A DNA stretch of 64,000 nucleotides from Xanthobacteraceae bacterium (GCA_031291475.1 JARLIY010000096.1:26653-90652); one strand, 5' to 3'; shown: positions 14,980-24,764, counted from the stretch's first letter. Notes: generated from the sequence alone by a model not told the origin. Made by a program: numbers and translations.

Positions 14980-17106
14980 ATGTCACGGATTTTTTTCCAC
15001 CTCTTCGCGCGATCCGTGTTCTGTCGCCGCGCTCGCTTACTTGTCGGCGCGAGCGCGGCAATCGTCAGTGCTTCCGTCGGCGGCGCCGCGGCCGATGGTA
15101 TTCTCGCATTCAAAGCTCCGACGTGGAACGGTCCCGCCTACGACTTGAGCGGATTTTATGCAGGCGGCCATTTCGGCGTCGCCTGGGGAAGCTCAAATTG
15201 GACAGCGGCGCCCGGCGTCAGCGGTCCCACCGACCTGTTTCAACCGATCGATTCCTTCAACGAGGCGGGAAGCTTCTTCGCCGGACTTCAGGCCGGCTAC
15301 AATTACATGCTGCCCAACCGCTTCCTGATCGGCGCCGAGATCGATGCGTCATTCCCCGCCTTCCTGAGCCTTGCCGGAATCTCCATTGGCGGCATCTCCA
15401 ACTTTACCTCGCCGGCGCTCGGCCCGGTGAGCTATAGCGAGACGGTGCTTGCTTCCGGTACGGCGCGCGCCCGCATCGGTTATGCTCCCGGTAGCTGGCT
15501 GTTCTACGCGACCGGCGGATTCGCCTGGACCTATAATCAACAATCGCTGACGCAGTTGGCCACCGGCGCGACCGAAGCGCCGTTTCTTTGGCGCCTGGGC
15601 TGGGCCGCAGGCGCCGGCGTTGAGACCCCGATCGCGCCGCACTGGACGGCGCGGCTCGAATACCTGTTCACGGATTATGCCGACCACAGCTATTCGTTCT
15701 TCGGCAGAACGCAGCCGATCAGTTCCAACTTCCAGGTGCAGGAGCTGCGCGCCGGCCTGAACTATCAATTCGGTAACGGCGCGATACCGGCGATCGCACC
15801 GATGGTGACCAAGGCACCGGTTGCGCCCGATCCGGACAATTTGAGCTTTCACGGCCAAACCACGTTCGTCGAACAAGGCTATCCCGCGTTCCGCTCACCT
15901 TATGTGGGCACCAACAGTTTGCCGGGCGCCAGCAATGGCCGCGAGACGGTGGATGCGACGCTCTTTGCCGGCGTGCGGCTGTGGCAGGGAGCCGAGGCGT
16001 GGGCCAATCCGGAGATCGATCAGGGTCACGGTCTCGCAGATACGCACGGCGTGGCCGGATCTCCCAGCGCCGAATCGTACAAGCAAGGCGCCGATTATCC
16101 CTATGCGCGCGTGCAGCGCTATTTCGTCCGGCAGACCATCGACCTCGGCGGCGAAACCCAGAAGGTGGACGCTGACGTCAATCAGTTCGCCGGGACGCAG
16201 ACCACCAACCGCCTGGTGCTGACGGTCGGCAAGTTCGCCGTCGTGGACATCTTCGACACCAACAAATACGCCAACAATCCGAAAAACGACTTTTTGAATT
16301 GGTCGGTCGTCAATGCCGGCACGTTCGACTATGCCGGCGACGCCTGGGGCTACACTTACGGCGCGGCCGCCGAATGGTACCAGGGCATCTTCACGCTGCG
16401 CGGCGGCGTGTTCGACATGTCGGCAACGCCCGCCGAGGCGGCTAACAGCGCCGCTGCCTACGGTCTCGATCCGGCGTTCAGCCAACAGCAATTTGTCGGC
16501 GAAATCGAGGAACGGCACGAACTGTGGGGACAGCCTGGCAAGATCAAAATCACCGGCTTTGTCACCCATGGGCGGATGGGAGACTTCCAGGATGCGGTCG
16601 CGCTCTCGGAGCCGGGCCAGCCGTTTACCGGCAATACAAGCGCCGCCATCGCGTCGCTGCGCACTTACAGATACAAGCCGGGCGTAAGCCTCAACCTTGA
16701 GCAACAAATCACCGAGACCGTTGGCCTGTTCGCGCGGGCCGGTTGGGCGAGCGGCACCGTCGAGCCGTGGGATTTCACCGATATCGATCGCACCCTCCAG
16801 GCCGGCGTCTCGATCGCCGGTAAGCAATGGGGCCGGCCGGACGATACCATCGGCATCGCCGGCGTGATCAACGGCCTGGATCCCGTTCACGCGGCCTATT
16901 TCGCTGCCGGCGGCATGGGGATTCTCATCGGCGACGGGCAACTACCGAGTTACGGCCTCGAGCAAATCATCGAGACCTATTACAGCTATGCGATTTCCGC
17001 GTCGACGAAGGTCAGCTTCGACTATCAGTTCATCGCCAATCCCGGCTACAACACCCAACGCGGTCCGGTGAACGTTTTCGCCGGCCGTTTCCACGCTGCA
17101 TTCTGA
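14980..17106 (+). CDS. Two-domain outer membrane protein: Omp25/31-like barrel fused to OprB-type carbohydrate porin
   Basis: Large outer-membrane protein (708 residues). After a signal region (VGASAAIVSASVGGAAADG) comes an Omp25/Omp31-like barrel (about 45-275): LSGFYAGGHFGVAWG, GLQAGYNYMLPNRFLIGAEID, TARARIGYAPGSWLFYATGG, RLEYLFTDY and terminal QELRAGLNYQFG. A linker rich in Pro/Ala leads to an OprB-like porin domain (about 295-708) with WANPEIDQGHGLADTHGVAGSPSAE and final VNVFAGRFHAAF ending in Phe, the usual signal for barrel insertion. ATG 14980 is preferred to the TTG at 14959. Sugar uptake is inferred for the second domain only. Confidence 0.82.
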   Translation: MSRIFFHLFARSVFCRRARLLVGASAAIVSASVGGAAADGILAFKAPTWNGPAYDLSGFYAGGHFGVAWGSSNWTAAPGVSGPTDLFQPIDSFNEAGSFFAGLQAGYNYMLPNRFLIGAEIDASFPAFLSLAGISIGGISNFTSPALGPVSYSETVLASGTARARIGYAPGSWLFYATGGFAWTYNQQSLTQLATGATEAPFLWRLGWAAGAGVETPIAPHWTARLEYLFTDYADHSYSFFGRTQPISSNFQVQELRAGLNYQFGNGAIPAIAPMVTKAPVAPDPDNLSFHGQTTFVEQGYPAFRSPYVGTNSLPGASNGRETVDATLFAGVRLWQGAEAWANPEIDQGHGLADTHGVAGSPSAESYKQGADYPYARVQRYFVRQTIDLGGETQKVDADVNQFAGTQTTNRLVLTVGKFAVVDIFDTNKYANNPKNDFLNWSVVNAGTFDYAGDAWGYTYGAAAEWYQGIFTLRGGVFDMSATPAEAANSAAAYGLDPAFSQQQFVGEIEERHELWGQPGKIKITGFVTHGRMGDFQDAVALSEPGQPFTGNTSAAIASLRTYRYKPGVSLNLEQQITETVGLFARAGWASGTVEPWDFTDIDRTLQAGVSIAGKQWGRPDDTIGIAGVINGLDPVHAAYFAAGGMGILIGDGQLPSYGLEQIIETYYSYAISASTKVSFDYQFIANPGYNTQRGPVNVFAGRFHAAF

Positions 17107-17194
17107 CATAGACACGCAATAGTGCCCTTGGCTAAAGCATGAAAGCTCGAGCCGCAGGCGTTTGCGCGGCGGCGGCACGCGTTGCGAGGCGGCG

Positions 17195-17869
17195 ATGGCG
17201 GCTGAGCTTGATGGTCCAGGACTTGCTCCGCGCTCCGGCAGCGCGCGCCAGCTTGTCGTGTTCCTCCACGGCTACGGCGCCGACGGCAACGATCTGATCG
17301 AGCTCGGGCGCGTCTGGCAGCAAATGCTGCCGCAGGCAGCCTTCGTTTCGCCGCACGCGCCCGAGCCCTGCTCGCAGGCGCCGGTGGGCCGGCAGTGGTT
17401 CGCGCTCACCTTCCGCGATCCCAATGAGCGCTGGGTCGGCGTCAACAAGGCGGCGCCGGTGCTGGAGCGCTTCATCGACGCCGAACTCGCCCGCCACAAC
17501 TTGCCGGCCACGGCGCTCGCGCTGGTCGGCTTCAGCCAGGGCACAATGATGGCGCTGCATGTCGGCCTGCGACGATCCGCGCCGCCGGCGGGCATCGTCG
17601 GCTATTCCGGCCTGCTGGTGCTGCCGCCCGACGGCAACATCGAAAAAGTGGCAGCCGCGATCAAATCGCGTCCGCCCGTCCTGCTGGTGCATGGCGACCA
17701 GGACGAACTTATTCCGCCGCAAGCGCTGTTTCAGTCGGCGCAGGGCTTGGCGGCGCTCGGCGTGTCGGCCGAGTGGCATTTATCCGCCGGCATCGGCCAC
17801 GGAATCGATCCCGAGGGGCTGCGCCACGGCGGCGAATTCCTCGCCCGATGCTTTATGACCAAACGCTGA
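17195..17869 (+). CDS. Alpha/beta-hydrolase, carboxylesterase/phospholipase family
   Basis: Cytosolic serine hydrolase (224 residues) of the carboxylesterase/phospholipase (YpfH-like) group. The catalytic triad is legible: Ser in GFSQG, Asp in HGDQDELIPP and His in GIGHGID; the oxyanion loop is FLHGYGADGNDLI near the N-terminus. ATG 17195 follows GAGGCGGCG and gives the family length; the ORF-track TTG start adds an unlikely 11 residues. Substrate unknown, short-chain esters are typical. It is a single gene between the porin and the HNH nuclease gene. Confidence 0.88.
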   Translation: MAAELDGPGLAPRSGSARQLVVFLHGYGADGNDLIELGRVWQQMLPQAAFVSPHAPEPCSQAPVGRQWFALTFRDPNERWVGVNKAAPVLERFIDAELARHNLPATALALVGFSQGTMMALHVGLRRSAPPAGIVGYSGLLVLPPDGNIEKVAAAIKSRPPVLLVHGDQDELIPPQALFQSAQGLAALGVSAEWHLSAGIGHGIDPEGLRHGGEFLARCFMTKR

Positions 17870-17987
17870 TCGGCCTCGCCCCGATTGCCATAAGCCCCGG
17901 CACGGGCTTCACAATCCTGTCACGCCCGCCTATAAACTAGCCTCCTACGCCGCAGTGCGGCAGGCGAGTCGCGGTAGGAATGTTGTC

Positions 17988-18545
17988 TTGAACGCTCACG
18001 CATCGCCCTCTGGTTTTCCGGCGCTTGTCCTCAACGCGGATTTTCGTCCGCTGAGCTACTACCCGCTGTCGCTGTGGTCGTGGCAGGACGCCATCAAGGC
18101 GGTGTTTCTCGAGCGGGTGAACATCGTCGCCAATTACGACCGCGCCGTTCATAGCCCCAGCCTGGAAATGAAGCTGCCGAGCGTGGTCTCGCTCAAGACC
18201 TTCGTGAAGCCTTCGACCCATCCGGCCTTCACGCGGTTCAATGTGTTCCTGCGCGACCGCTTCTGCTGCCAATATTGCGGCGCACGCGACGACCTGACAT
18301 TCGATCATTTGCTGCCGCGTTCGCGCGGTGGGCATACGACCTGGAGCAACGTCGTCGCCGCCTGCTCGCCTTGCAATCTGCGCAAGGGCAATCTGACGCC
18401 GGGCGAGTCGAAGATGTGGCCGTCGCAGCGGCCCTTCCAGCCGACGGTGCAGCACTTGCACCGCAACGGCCGGCTGTTCCCGCCCAACTACCTGCACGAC
18501 AGCTGGCTCGATTATCTCTACTGGGACACCGAGCTCGATCCGTAA
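17988..18545 (+). CDS. HNH endonuclease domain protein
   Basis: Compact 185-residue protein with N-terminal domain (LVLNADFRPLSYYPLSLWSWQDA) typical of a conserved alphaproteobacterial HNH group, then a zinc-stabilised HNH fold: CQYCG, FDHLLPRSRGG, NVVAACSPCNLRKG. Catalytic His is in FDHL. The likely start is TTG 17988 (MNAHASPSGF) after GGTAGGAATG, matching relatives that begin near NVHASP. Such housekeeping HNH proteins are widespread in this order and their role is not established; no restriction partner is adjacent. Confidence 0.88.
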   Translation: MNAHASPSGFPALVLNADFRPLSYYPLSLWSWQDAIKAVFLERVNIVANYDRAVHSPSLEMKLPSVVSLKTFVKPSTHPAFTRFNVFLRDRFCCQYCGARDDLTFDHLLPRSRGGHTTWSNVVAACSPCNLRKGNLTPGESKMWPSQRPFQPTVQHLHRNGRLFPPNYLHDSWLDYLYWDTELDP

Positions 18546-18716
18546 TGATCGGAACGCGCGCTTGGCTTGGCGCGCCCGCGACGCGCTAACGCCGGCGCGC
18601 CATGAAGCGCGACGAAGCTTGTGCCGCGCCCTGATTCAGATCAAGCTTACGTGGAGCGCCCCGCCAGCGGCGCTCCAATTCATAGTGCACGATGTGCCAG
18701 CCAAGGGGAGTGCGAG

Positions 18717-19937
18717 ATGGGTAACAAGCTTCGGCGAACGACCGGCAGGGGTTGGGTCGCGATCGGCACGGCGCTTGCGGCGTTGTGGGCTGCGCAAGCA
18801 CGCGCCGACGACGCCCAGATCAAGATCGCCCTGATCGCCGACAAGACCGGGCCGCTGGAAGCCTACGCTAAGCAGACCTCGGCCGGCTTCGCCATGGGAC
18901 TGAGCTATGCGACCGACGGCACGATGATGGTCGCCGGTCGCAAGCTCATCGTGATCGAGAAGGACAGTCAATTTCGGCCCGATGTCGGTCACACTCTGTT
19001 AAACGAGGCCTATAACGACGACGGCGCCGATATCGCGGTGGGCGGCACCAGCTCGGCGGTGGCGCTGGCGATGCTGCCGGTCGCGCAGGACAACAAAAAG
19101 ATCTTCATCGTCGAGCCCGCGGTCGCCGACTCGATCACCGGCGACAAATGGAACCGCTACATCTTCCGCACCGGCCGCAACTCGTCTCAGGACGCGGTCT
19201 CCAACGCGATCGCCATCGGCAAACCGGGCACGGTGGTGGCGACCTTGGCGCAGGATTACGCTTTCGGCCGCGACTTCGTCGCCGCCTTCAAGACTGCGCT
19301 CGCGCCCACCGGCGCCAAGCTCGTGTCGGAGGAATATGCGCCGCCGCAAACGACCGACTTCACGGCGCCGTACCAACGCATTTTCGACGCGTTGGCCAAG
19401 GTGCAGGGTCGCAAAATCATCTTCCTGAACTGGGCCGGCGGCAACCCGATGGGCGCGCTCAAGGCCATGGCGCCCGAGCGGCTCGGCATCGAACTTGCCA
19501 CCGGCGGCAACATCCTGCCGGCTTTGGCCGCTTACAAGGATTTCCCCGGCACGGAAGGAGCGGCGTATTACTATTATGAAATTCCCAAGAACCCGGTGAA
19601 CGACTGGCTCATCGCCGAGAACAAGAAGCGGTTCAGCGGCGCGCCGCCGGATTTCTTCACCTGCGGCGGCTTCATCGCCGCGCAAGCCGTGGTCGAGGCG
19701 TTGAAGAAAACCGGCGGCTCGACCGATGCGGAAAAGCTGATCCCGGTGATGGAAGGCATGTCCTTTGAATCGCCCAAGGGAAACGTGATGTTCCGCAACG
19801 AAGACCACCAGCTCCTGCAGCCGATGTATGCCTTCAAGATCAAGGTCGATCCGAATGTGCCTTGGGCCATCCCGGAGCTCATCCGGGTCATCTCCATCGA
19901 CGAGATGAAGATTCCGATCGCCAATCATCGGCAGTAG
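18717..19937 (+). CDS. livK: Branched-chain amino acid-type ABC transporter substrate-binding protein
   Basis: Periplasmic type-1 binding protein (406 residues) and first gene of a full five-gene Liv transporter operon. Signal region MGNKLRRTTGRGWVAIGTALAALWAAQARA, then IKIALIADKTGPLEAYAKQTSAGF. ATG 18717 has AAGGGGAG upstream. The core keeps ligand-pocket features of the family (VGGTSSAVALAM, QDYAFGRDFVAAFK). 23 bp separate it from livG. The ligand may be an amino acid or another carboxylate; the sequence does not decide. Confidence 0.9.
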   Translation: MGNKLRRTTGRGWVAIGTALAALWAAQARADDAQIKIALIADKTGPLEAYAKQTSAGFAMGLSYATDGTMMVAGRKLIVIEKDSQFRPDVGHTLLNEAYNDDGADIAVGGTSSAVALAMLPVAQDNKKIFIVEPAVADSITGDKWNRYIFRTGRNSSQDAVSNAIAIGKPGTVVATLAQDYAFGRDFVAAFKTALAPTGAKLVSEEYAPPQTTDFTAPYQRIFDALAKVQGRKIIFLNWAGGNPMGALKAMAPERLGIELATGGNILPALAAYKDFPGTEGAAYYYYEIPKNPVNDWLIAENKKRFSGAPPDFFTCGGFIAAQAVVEALKKTGGSTDAEKLIPVMEGMSFESPKGNVMFRNEDHQLLQPMYAFKIKVDPNVPWAIPELIRVISIDEMKIPIANHRQ

Positions 19938-19960
19938 AGCCAGGGGTAAGGGGGCGCGGA

Positions 19961-20752
19961 ATGGCGGAGGACGTCCCTGCCCTGTCGACCCGCGACCTGA
20001 CCATTCGCTTCGGCGGCCAGGTCGCGGTCAACGCCGTGAGCTGTGCTTTTCATCGCGGCACCTTGACCGCGATCGTCGGCCCTAACGGCGCCGGCAAGAC
20101 GACCTATTTCAATCTGATCTCGGGGCAATTGCGGCCCACCCACGGCAGCGTCAGCCTGTTCGGCCGCGATATCACCCGGCTCGGCGCGCCCCATCGCACC
20201 CGGCTCGGACTGGGACGCGCCTTCCAGCTGATCAATCTGTATCCCAGCCTCACCGTCTTCGAGAATGTGCGGCTTGCCGTGCAATCCGTCGCGCAAATCC
20301 GCTTTGATTTCCTCAGCATCGCCGCGCGCAACGTCGCGGTGGCCGAGCAGGCGCGCCACTGGCTCCATCGGGTGAAGCTTGCGCCGCGCGCGGGCTTGCC
20401 GGCGGCGGCGTTGTCGCACGGCGACCAGCGCAAGCTCGAAGTGGCGATCCTGCTGGCGCTGGCGCCGCAGGTGCTGATGTTCGACGAACCGACCGCCGGG
20501 ATGAGCCTCGACGAGATCCCGACCATTCTCGACCTCATCGAAGAGATAAAGGCCGAGACGCATAAGACCGTGCTCTTGGTCGAGCACCGCATGGACGTGG
20601 TGACGCGGCTTGCCGATCGTATCGTCGTGTTGCAGGACGGCGCGATCATCGCCGACGGCGCGCCGGCGGAAGTCGTGGCCCTACCGGCGGTGCAGCAGGC
20701 CTATCTCGGCCTGCAGCGGGGCGCCGACACGCGGCGCCAAGTATCGCCATGA
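19961..20752 (+). CDS. livG: Liv-type ABC transporter ATP-binding protein
   Basis: Cytosolic ATPase subunit (263 residues) of the Liv transporter. Walker A GPNGAGKTT, LivG-like insertion TRLGLGRAFQLINLYPSLTVFENV, signature LSHGDQRKLEV (LSxGxQ variant with His), Walker B VLMFDEPTAGM and switch His in LVEHRMD. ATG 19961 follows GGGGCGCGG. The next gene overlaps by ATGA, indicating coupled translation. Confidence 0.93.
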   Translation: MAEDVPALSTRDLTIRFGGQVAVNAVSCAFHRGTLTAIVGPNGAGKTTYFNLISGQLRPTHGSVSLFGRDITRLGAPHRTRLGLGRAFQLINLYPSLTVFENVRLAVQSVAQIRFDFLSIAARNVAVAEQARHWLHRVKLAPRAGLPAAALSHGDQRKLEVAILLALAPQVLMFDEPTAGMSLDEIPTILDLIEEIKAETHKTVLLVEHRMDVVTRLADRIVVLQDGAIIADGAPAEVVALPAVQQAYLGLQRGADTRRQVSP

Positions 20753-21486
20753 GCGTCGCCGGCGACAAAGCATTGTTGCTGCTTGACGGCGTGCACACCG
20801 ATATCGGCCGCTATCGAATCCTGCACGGCGTCAATCTCACGGCACGGCGCGGACGCGTGACCGCGTTGCTCGGGCGCAACGGCGCCGGCAAGACGACGAC
20901 CTTGCGCACCATCATGGGCTTGTGGAAGGCGCGCGCGGGCCGAATAATCTTCGACGGACAATCGATCGCGGCGATGGACACGCCGCAAATCGCCCGATTG
21001 GGCATCGCCTACGTGCCGGAGAATATGGGCATTTTCGGCAAATTGACGGTGCGGGAGAACATGCTGCTTGCCACCGCGCCTGACGGCTTCGCCGAGCCCT
21101 ATCTCGACCGCGTCCTGCAAAGTTTTCCGGCGCTGAAAATGAAATGGGACTCGGCGGCGGGCTCGCTGTCCGGCGGACAGAAGCAGATGCTGGCCATCGG
21201 ACGCGCCATTATCGAGCCACGCCGCCTCTTGCTGGTGGACGAACCGACCAAGGGCTTGTCGCCGGCGATGGTCGACCAACTCGTCGAAGCGCTGGCGCGG
21301 CTCAAGAGCGAGCAAGCCACTATTCTCCTGGTCGAGCAGAATTTTCGCGTGGCGGAAGCCATTGGCGACGATGTCGCGGTAATGGACGAGGGACGCGTCA
21401 TCCACACCGGCGACATGGCCACGCTTGCCGCGGACGAGGCGCTCCAGCATCGGCTGCTCGGGCTGCGCATGGCGGATGGCCTATGA
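20749..21486 (+). CDS. livF: Liv-type ABC transporter ATP-binding protein, second subunit
   Basis: ATPase subunit of 245 residues that pairs with LivG. Walker A GRNGAGKTT, Q-loop region YVPENMGIFGKLTVRENM, canonical signature LSGGQKQMLAIGRA, Walker B LLLVDEPTKGL, switch LVEQNFR. Overlaps livG and livH by ATGA on both sides, so it sits inside one polycistronic message. Confidence 0.93.
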   Translation: MSVAGDKALLLLDGVHTDIGRYRILHGVNLTARRGRVTALLGRNGAGKTTTLRTIMGLWKARAGRIIFDGQSIAAMDTPQIARLGIAYVPENMGIFGKLTVRENMLLATAPDGFAEPYLDRVLQSFPALKMKWDSAAGSLSGGQKQMLAIGRAIIEPRRLLLVDEPTKGLSPAMVDQLVEALARLKSEQATILLVEQNFRVAEAIGDDVAVMDEGRVIHTGDMATLAADEALQHRLLGLRMADGL

Positions 21487-22475
21487 GCGAGGATGGGCTC
21501 GATCAATTGCGGCGTTGGGCGCCCTACGCGCTGACGCCGCTCATCGTGCTGGCGGCCTTGCCGGCGATGGGCGTCGGACCCTGGGTGACGCTGACCGTCG
21601 CCGGTCTGACCATGGGCATCATGCTCTTCCTGGTCGCGTCCGGGCTGACGCTGATCTTTGGCCTGATGGACGTGCTCAACTTCGCACATGCGGCCTTTGT
21701 CACGGTCGGCGCTTACGTCACGGTCTCGGTGCTGCGGCCGCTTGCCGGCTGGACCACCGAATTCTCGCTGACGCTCAATCTCCTCGCGCTGTTCGTGGCG
21801 CTGGTGTCGGCCGCCGCCGCGAGCGGCGCGCTTGGTTTTGTTTTCGAACGCGTCATCATTCGTCAGGTCTATGGCGCGCCGCTCCGCCAGATCCTGATCA
21901 CCATCGGCGCGCTCACCGTCATCGAACAGCTGGTGATCGTGCTGTGGGGGCCGCAGGCGCTGGTGCTGCCCAAACCCGCCAGTTTGCGCGGCAGCGTGTT
22001 TCTCGGCTCTTCATCGATCGAAACCTACCGCCTGGTCGCGCTCGCGGTCGGACTTGCCGTCGCCGTCGCCATGCATTTCTTCCTGACGCGCACCCGGCTC
22101 GGTCTCGTGGTTCGCGCCGGCGTCGAGGATCGCGAAATGGTGCAGGCGCTCGGTTACCGCATCCGCCGGGTGTTCGTCGGCGTGTTCATGGCGGGCACGG
22201 CGCTCGCCGGGATGGGCGGAATGATGTGGGGACAATACCAGGAGCTGGTCACCAGCCAGATCGGCGACAGCATGACCATCCTCGTTTTTATTATCCTCAT
22301 CATCGGCGGGCTCGGTTCGGTGGGCGGCTGCTTCATCGGCGCCATCCTCGTCGGACTGACGAGCAATTATGTCGGCTTCCTCGCGCCCAAGCTGGCGCTG
22401 GGATCGAACATTCTGCTCATGGCGCTGATCCTGCTGTGGCAGCCGCGCGGATTGTTTCCGATAGCCGAGCACTGA
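21483..22475 (+). CDS. livH: Liv-type ABC transporter permease (LivH)
   Basis: Inner-membrane permease, 330 residues with about eight hydrophobic helices. Family features: GLTLIFGLMDVLNFAHAAFVTVGAY near the N-terminus and a coupling-loop region VVRAGVEDREMVQALGYRI followed by IILIIGGLGSVGGCFIGAILVG. ATG 21483 overlaps the livF stop. The longer ORF-track start is a read-through in the livF region. Confidence 0.92.
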   Translation: MSEDGLDQLRRWAPYALTPLIVLAALPAMGVGPWVTLTVAGLTMGIMLFLVASGLTLIFGLMDVLNFAHAAFVTVGAYVTVSVLRPLAGWTTEFSLTLNLLALFVALVSAAAASGALGFVFERVIIRQVYGAPLRQILITIGALTVIEQLVIVLWGPQALVLPKPASLRGSVFLGSSSIETYRLVALAVGLAVAVAMHFFLTRTRLGLVVRAGVEDREMVQALGYRIRRVFVGVFMAGTALAGMGGMMWGQYQELVTSQIGDSMTILVFIILIIGGLGSVGGCFIGAILVGLTSNYVGFLAPKLALGSNILLMALILLWQPRGLFPIAEH

Positions 22476-22479
22476 AGCG

Positions 22480-23580
22480 ATGAAGCAGGACAGCAACCGA
22501 GCGCATGGATCGGCCGGATCGTGGCTGAGCTGGCTCGTTTCCGACGATCCACCGGGCCGATTCCTGTTGAACGCGATCATGCTGGCGATCCTGCTCGCGC
22601 TGGTATTCGCTCCGTTCCTGTTTCCCGGCACCAAGGCTTTGGGCGTCACCTCACGCATCTGCATTTTCGTGATCCTGGTTGCGAGCTACGACCTGATGCT
22701 CGGCTACACCGGCATCGTCTCCTTCGCGCATACGATGTTTTTCGGCATCGGCGCCTATGCCGTGGCGATCATGCTCGCCAAAGGCTGGGTGGGCTGGGGC
22801 GCGGTGATCCTCGGTGCTGCGGCCGGTGCCGCGGTCTCGCTGGTCGTGGCGACGGTGATCGGACTGCTGAGCTTGCGCTTGCGCGCGATTTTCTTCTCGA
22901 TGATCACGCTCGCCATCGCGAGTTTTTCGCAGATCGTCGCCGAGCAGTGGCGCGACCTCACCGGCGGCGAGGACGGGCTGACCTTTTCGGTTCCCGCCAT
23001 CCTCAAGCCGAGCTTCCGGCTGTTCGCCCATCCGGTGCTCGGGGTGACCATCAACGGCCCGGTCATTACCTATTACATCACGCTTGCCGTGGCGCTCGTG
23101 CTGTTCCTCATCATGCTGCGGATCGTCAACTCGCCGCTCGGCAAGGTGCTTCAGGCCATCCGCGACAACGAGTTCCGCGTCGAGGCGATGGGCTATCAGG
23201 TGGTGGCCTACCGCACGCTGGTTTGCGTGCTGTCCGCGATCATGGCGTCGCTCGCCGGCGTGCTGATGGCGCTGGTGCTCGGCTATAACGGTCCCGATGC
23301 GACCCTGTCGTTCTCGCTGATGATCGACATCCTACTGATGGTCGTGATCGGCGGCATGGGTTCGCTCTACGGCGCGGTCGTCGGCTCGATCGTGGTTGTC
23401 GTCGCCCAGTACTATCTGCAAAACCTGCTCGGCATGATCTCCGGCGCGTTCATCGGAATGCCGTTCCTCGCGGCGCTGTTTCACCCGGACCGCTGGCTGT
23501 TGTGGCTCGGCATTCTGTTCGTGCTGATCGTGACGTTTCTTCCCCAGGGGATCGTCGGGCGGCTGCGGCAACGCCGCTAG
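22480..23580 (+). CDS. livM: Liv-type ABC transporter permease (LivM)
   Basis: Second permease (366 residues), starting 4 bp after livH. Hydrophilic N-terminal 28 residues, then about ten helices; family motifs GYTGIVSFAHTMFFGIGAYAVA, LRLRAIFFSMITLAIASF, coupling region GKVLQAIRDNEFRVEAMGY and VVIGGMGSLYGAVVGSI. Completes livK-G-F-H-M. The following 128 bp hold no gene and only a weak GC stem (GCGCG ... CGCGC) that could end transcription. Confidence 0.92.
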   Translation: MKQDSNRAHGSAGSWLSWLVSDDPPGRFLLNAIMLAILLALVFAPFLFPGTKALGVTSRICIFVILVASYDLMLGYTGIVSFAHTMFFGIGAYAVAIMLAKGWVGWGAVILGAAAGAAVSLVVATVIGLLSLRLRAIFFSMITLAIASFSQIVAEQWRDLTGGEDGLTFSVPAILKPSFRLFAHPVLGVTINGPVITYYITLAVALVLFLIMLRIVNSPLGKVLQAIRDNEFRVEAMGYQVVAYRTLVCVLSAIMASLAGVLMALVLGYNGPDATLSFSLMIDILLMVVIGGMGSLYGAVVGSIVVVVAQYYLQNLLGMISGAFIGMPFLAALFHPDRWLLWLGILFVLIVTFLPQGIVGRLRQRR

Positions 23581-23708
23581 CGCGTGCGGACGGGCAGCCC
23601 GCGCGCAAAATCCCGGTCCTGCAAACAGTTTTCAGCTTTGACCTGGATCAAGGGCCCGGGACCGAATGAGGCGTTTGTTCTGTTTTATCAGCCGGAGGAT
23701 CGCGTGGC

Positions 23709-24515
23709 GTGAAAGTCGAGGACTTCATCGTTTCCAAACGCCCCCGTCTTAGCGCGATAACCAAGCATCGAACGGTCGAATTCGCCGACTATGAGCGGCA
23801 GCTTGCGGCGATGCAGTCGACCGTTCAAGCGATCCAGCAGGCCTATCTGGGCACGCGCGAGCGCGCCATTCTGGTGCTCGAAGGATGGGATACAGCCGGC
23901 AAAGGCGGCGTCGTGCGTCGCCTAGGATGGGCTTTAGACCCTCGCAGCTTCAAGGTTCATCCTATTTCCGCGCCGGCGTCGCACGAGCGCGGCAAGCACT
24001 ATCTTCAACGGTTTTGGGAGAAGCTTCCGGAGCACGGTCAGATCGTGGTTTTCGACCGTTCCTGGTACGGACGGGTTCTGGTCGAGCGGGTCGAAGGCAT
24101 CGCCACGACGCGCGAATGGCGGCGGGGTTACGAAGAGATCAACCGATTTGAACGTTTGCTGATCGATGACGGCATCCGAATAGTGAAGATTTTCCTGCAC
24201 ATTTCGGCCGCCGAGCAAATTCGCCGCTTCAAAGACCGCGTGACCAATCCGCTCAAGCGGTGGAAGCTTTCCTACGAGGATTTCCGCAATCGCCAGCGTT
24301 GGGCGGAGTACGAAGTCGCCATCGAAGATATGATGGAAGAGACGTCGACCAAACAGGCACCGTGGTATCTTGTGCCGGCGAACGACAAGCCGTTCGGACG
24401 GCTGGCCGCATTCAAGATCCTCATTGCCCGCTTGGGTGACGGAATAAGCCTGGAGCCGCGGCCGCTCGATCCGAAAATCGCTCACCTGGCGGCGCAGCTT
24501 TTCGACCGGCCGTGA
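23709..24515 (+). CDS. ppk2: Polyphosphate kinase 2 family protein
   Basis: Soluble P-loop enzyme (268 residues) transferring phosphate between polyphosphate and nucleotides. Walker A EGWDTAGKGG (about 58-67), lid/substrate segments RSFKVHPISAPASHERGKHYLQRFW, Walker B VVFDRSWYGR, and conserved RFKDRVTNPLKRWKLS. Length and motifs fit single-domain PPK2; whether it favours NDP or NMP cannot be told by eye. Start GTG 23709 follows a strong GGAGGA. It is followed on the same strand by a DUF768-like gene and the cyclic-nucleotide-controlled ZIP-like gene. Confidence 0.9.
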   Translation: MKVEDFIVSKRPRLSAITKHRTVEFADYERQLAAMQSTVQAIQQAYLGTRERAILVLEGWDTAGKGGVVRRLGWALDPRSFKVHPISAPASHERGKHYLQRFWEKLPEHGQIVVFDRSWYGRVLVERVEGIATTREWRRGYEEINRFERLLIDDGIRIVKIFLHISAAEQIRRFKDRVTNPLKRWKLSYEDFRNRQRWAEYEVAIEDMMEETSTKQAPWYLVPANDKPFGRLAAFKILIARLGDGISLEPRPLDPKIAHLAAQLFDRP

Positions 24516-24764
24516 TTGCGTAGGGGCGACCGAGCAGCGCGCCGCGATTTTGCATGCCGCGGCGGCTAGTTCCTTTGGTCCGCGGCGCGCCGGCTAATTT
24601 TCCTATGGCCTTTATAATTTATGATTTCCGCCCGGATTCCGCATCGAATCTATATGCGCAAATGCGCATGATCCGACACCCATCGCGAAGGCTTCAAGGG
24701 CGCAGCTGAATTGCGCGACATAAAGTTCTGTCGAGCCTTAGCCAGCCGACTTATTGGAGGGGCC
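24516..24764. other. Intergenic region with AT-rich core
   Basis: 249 bp without a gene. It includes an AT-rich patch (TTTATAATTTATGATTT) unlike the GC-rich surroundings, followed by a small palindrome ATGCGCAAATGCGCAT; together a plausible promoter/regulator site for the two genes downstream. Near its start there is a CGCGCCG / CGGCGCG self-complementary pair. Confidence 0.45.
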
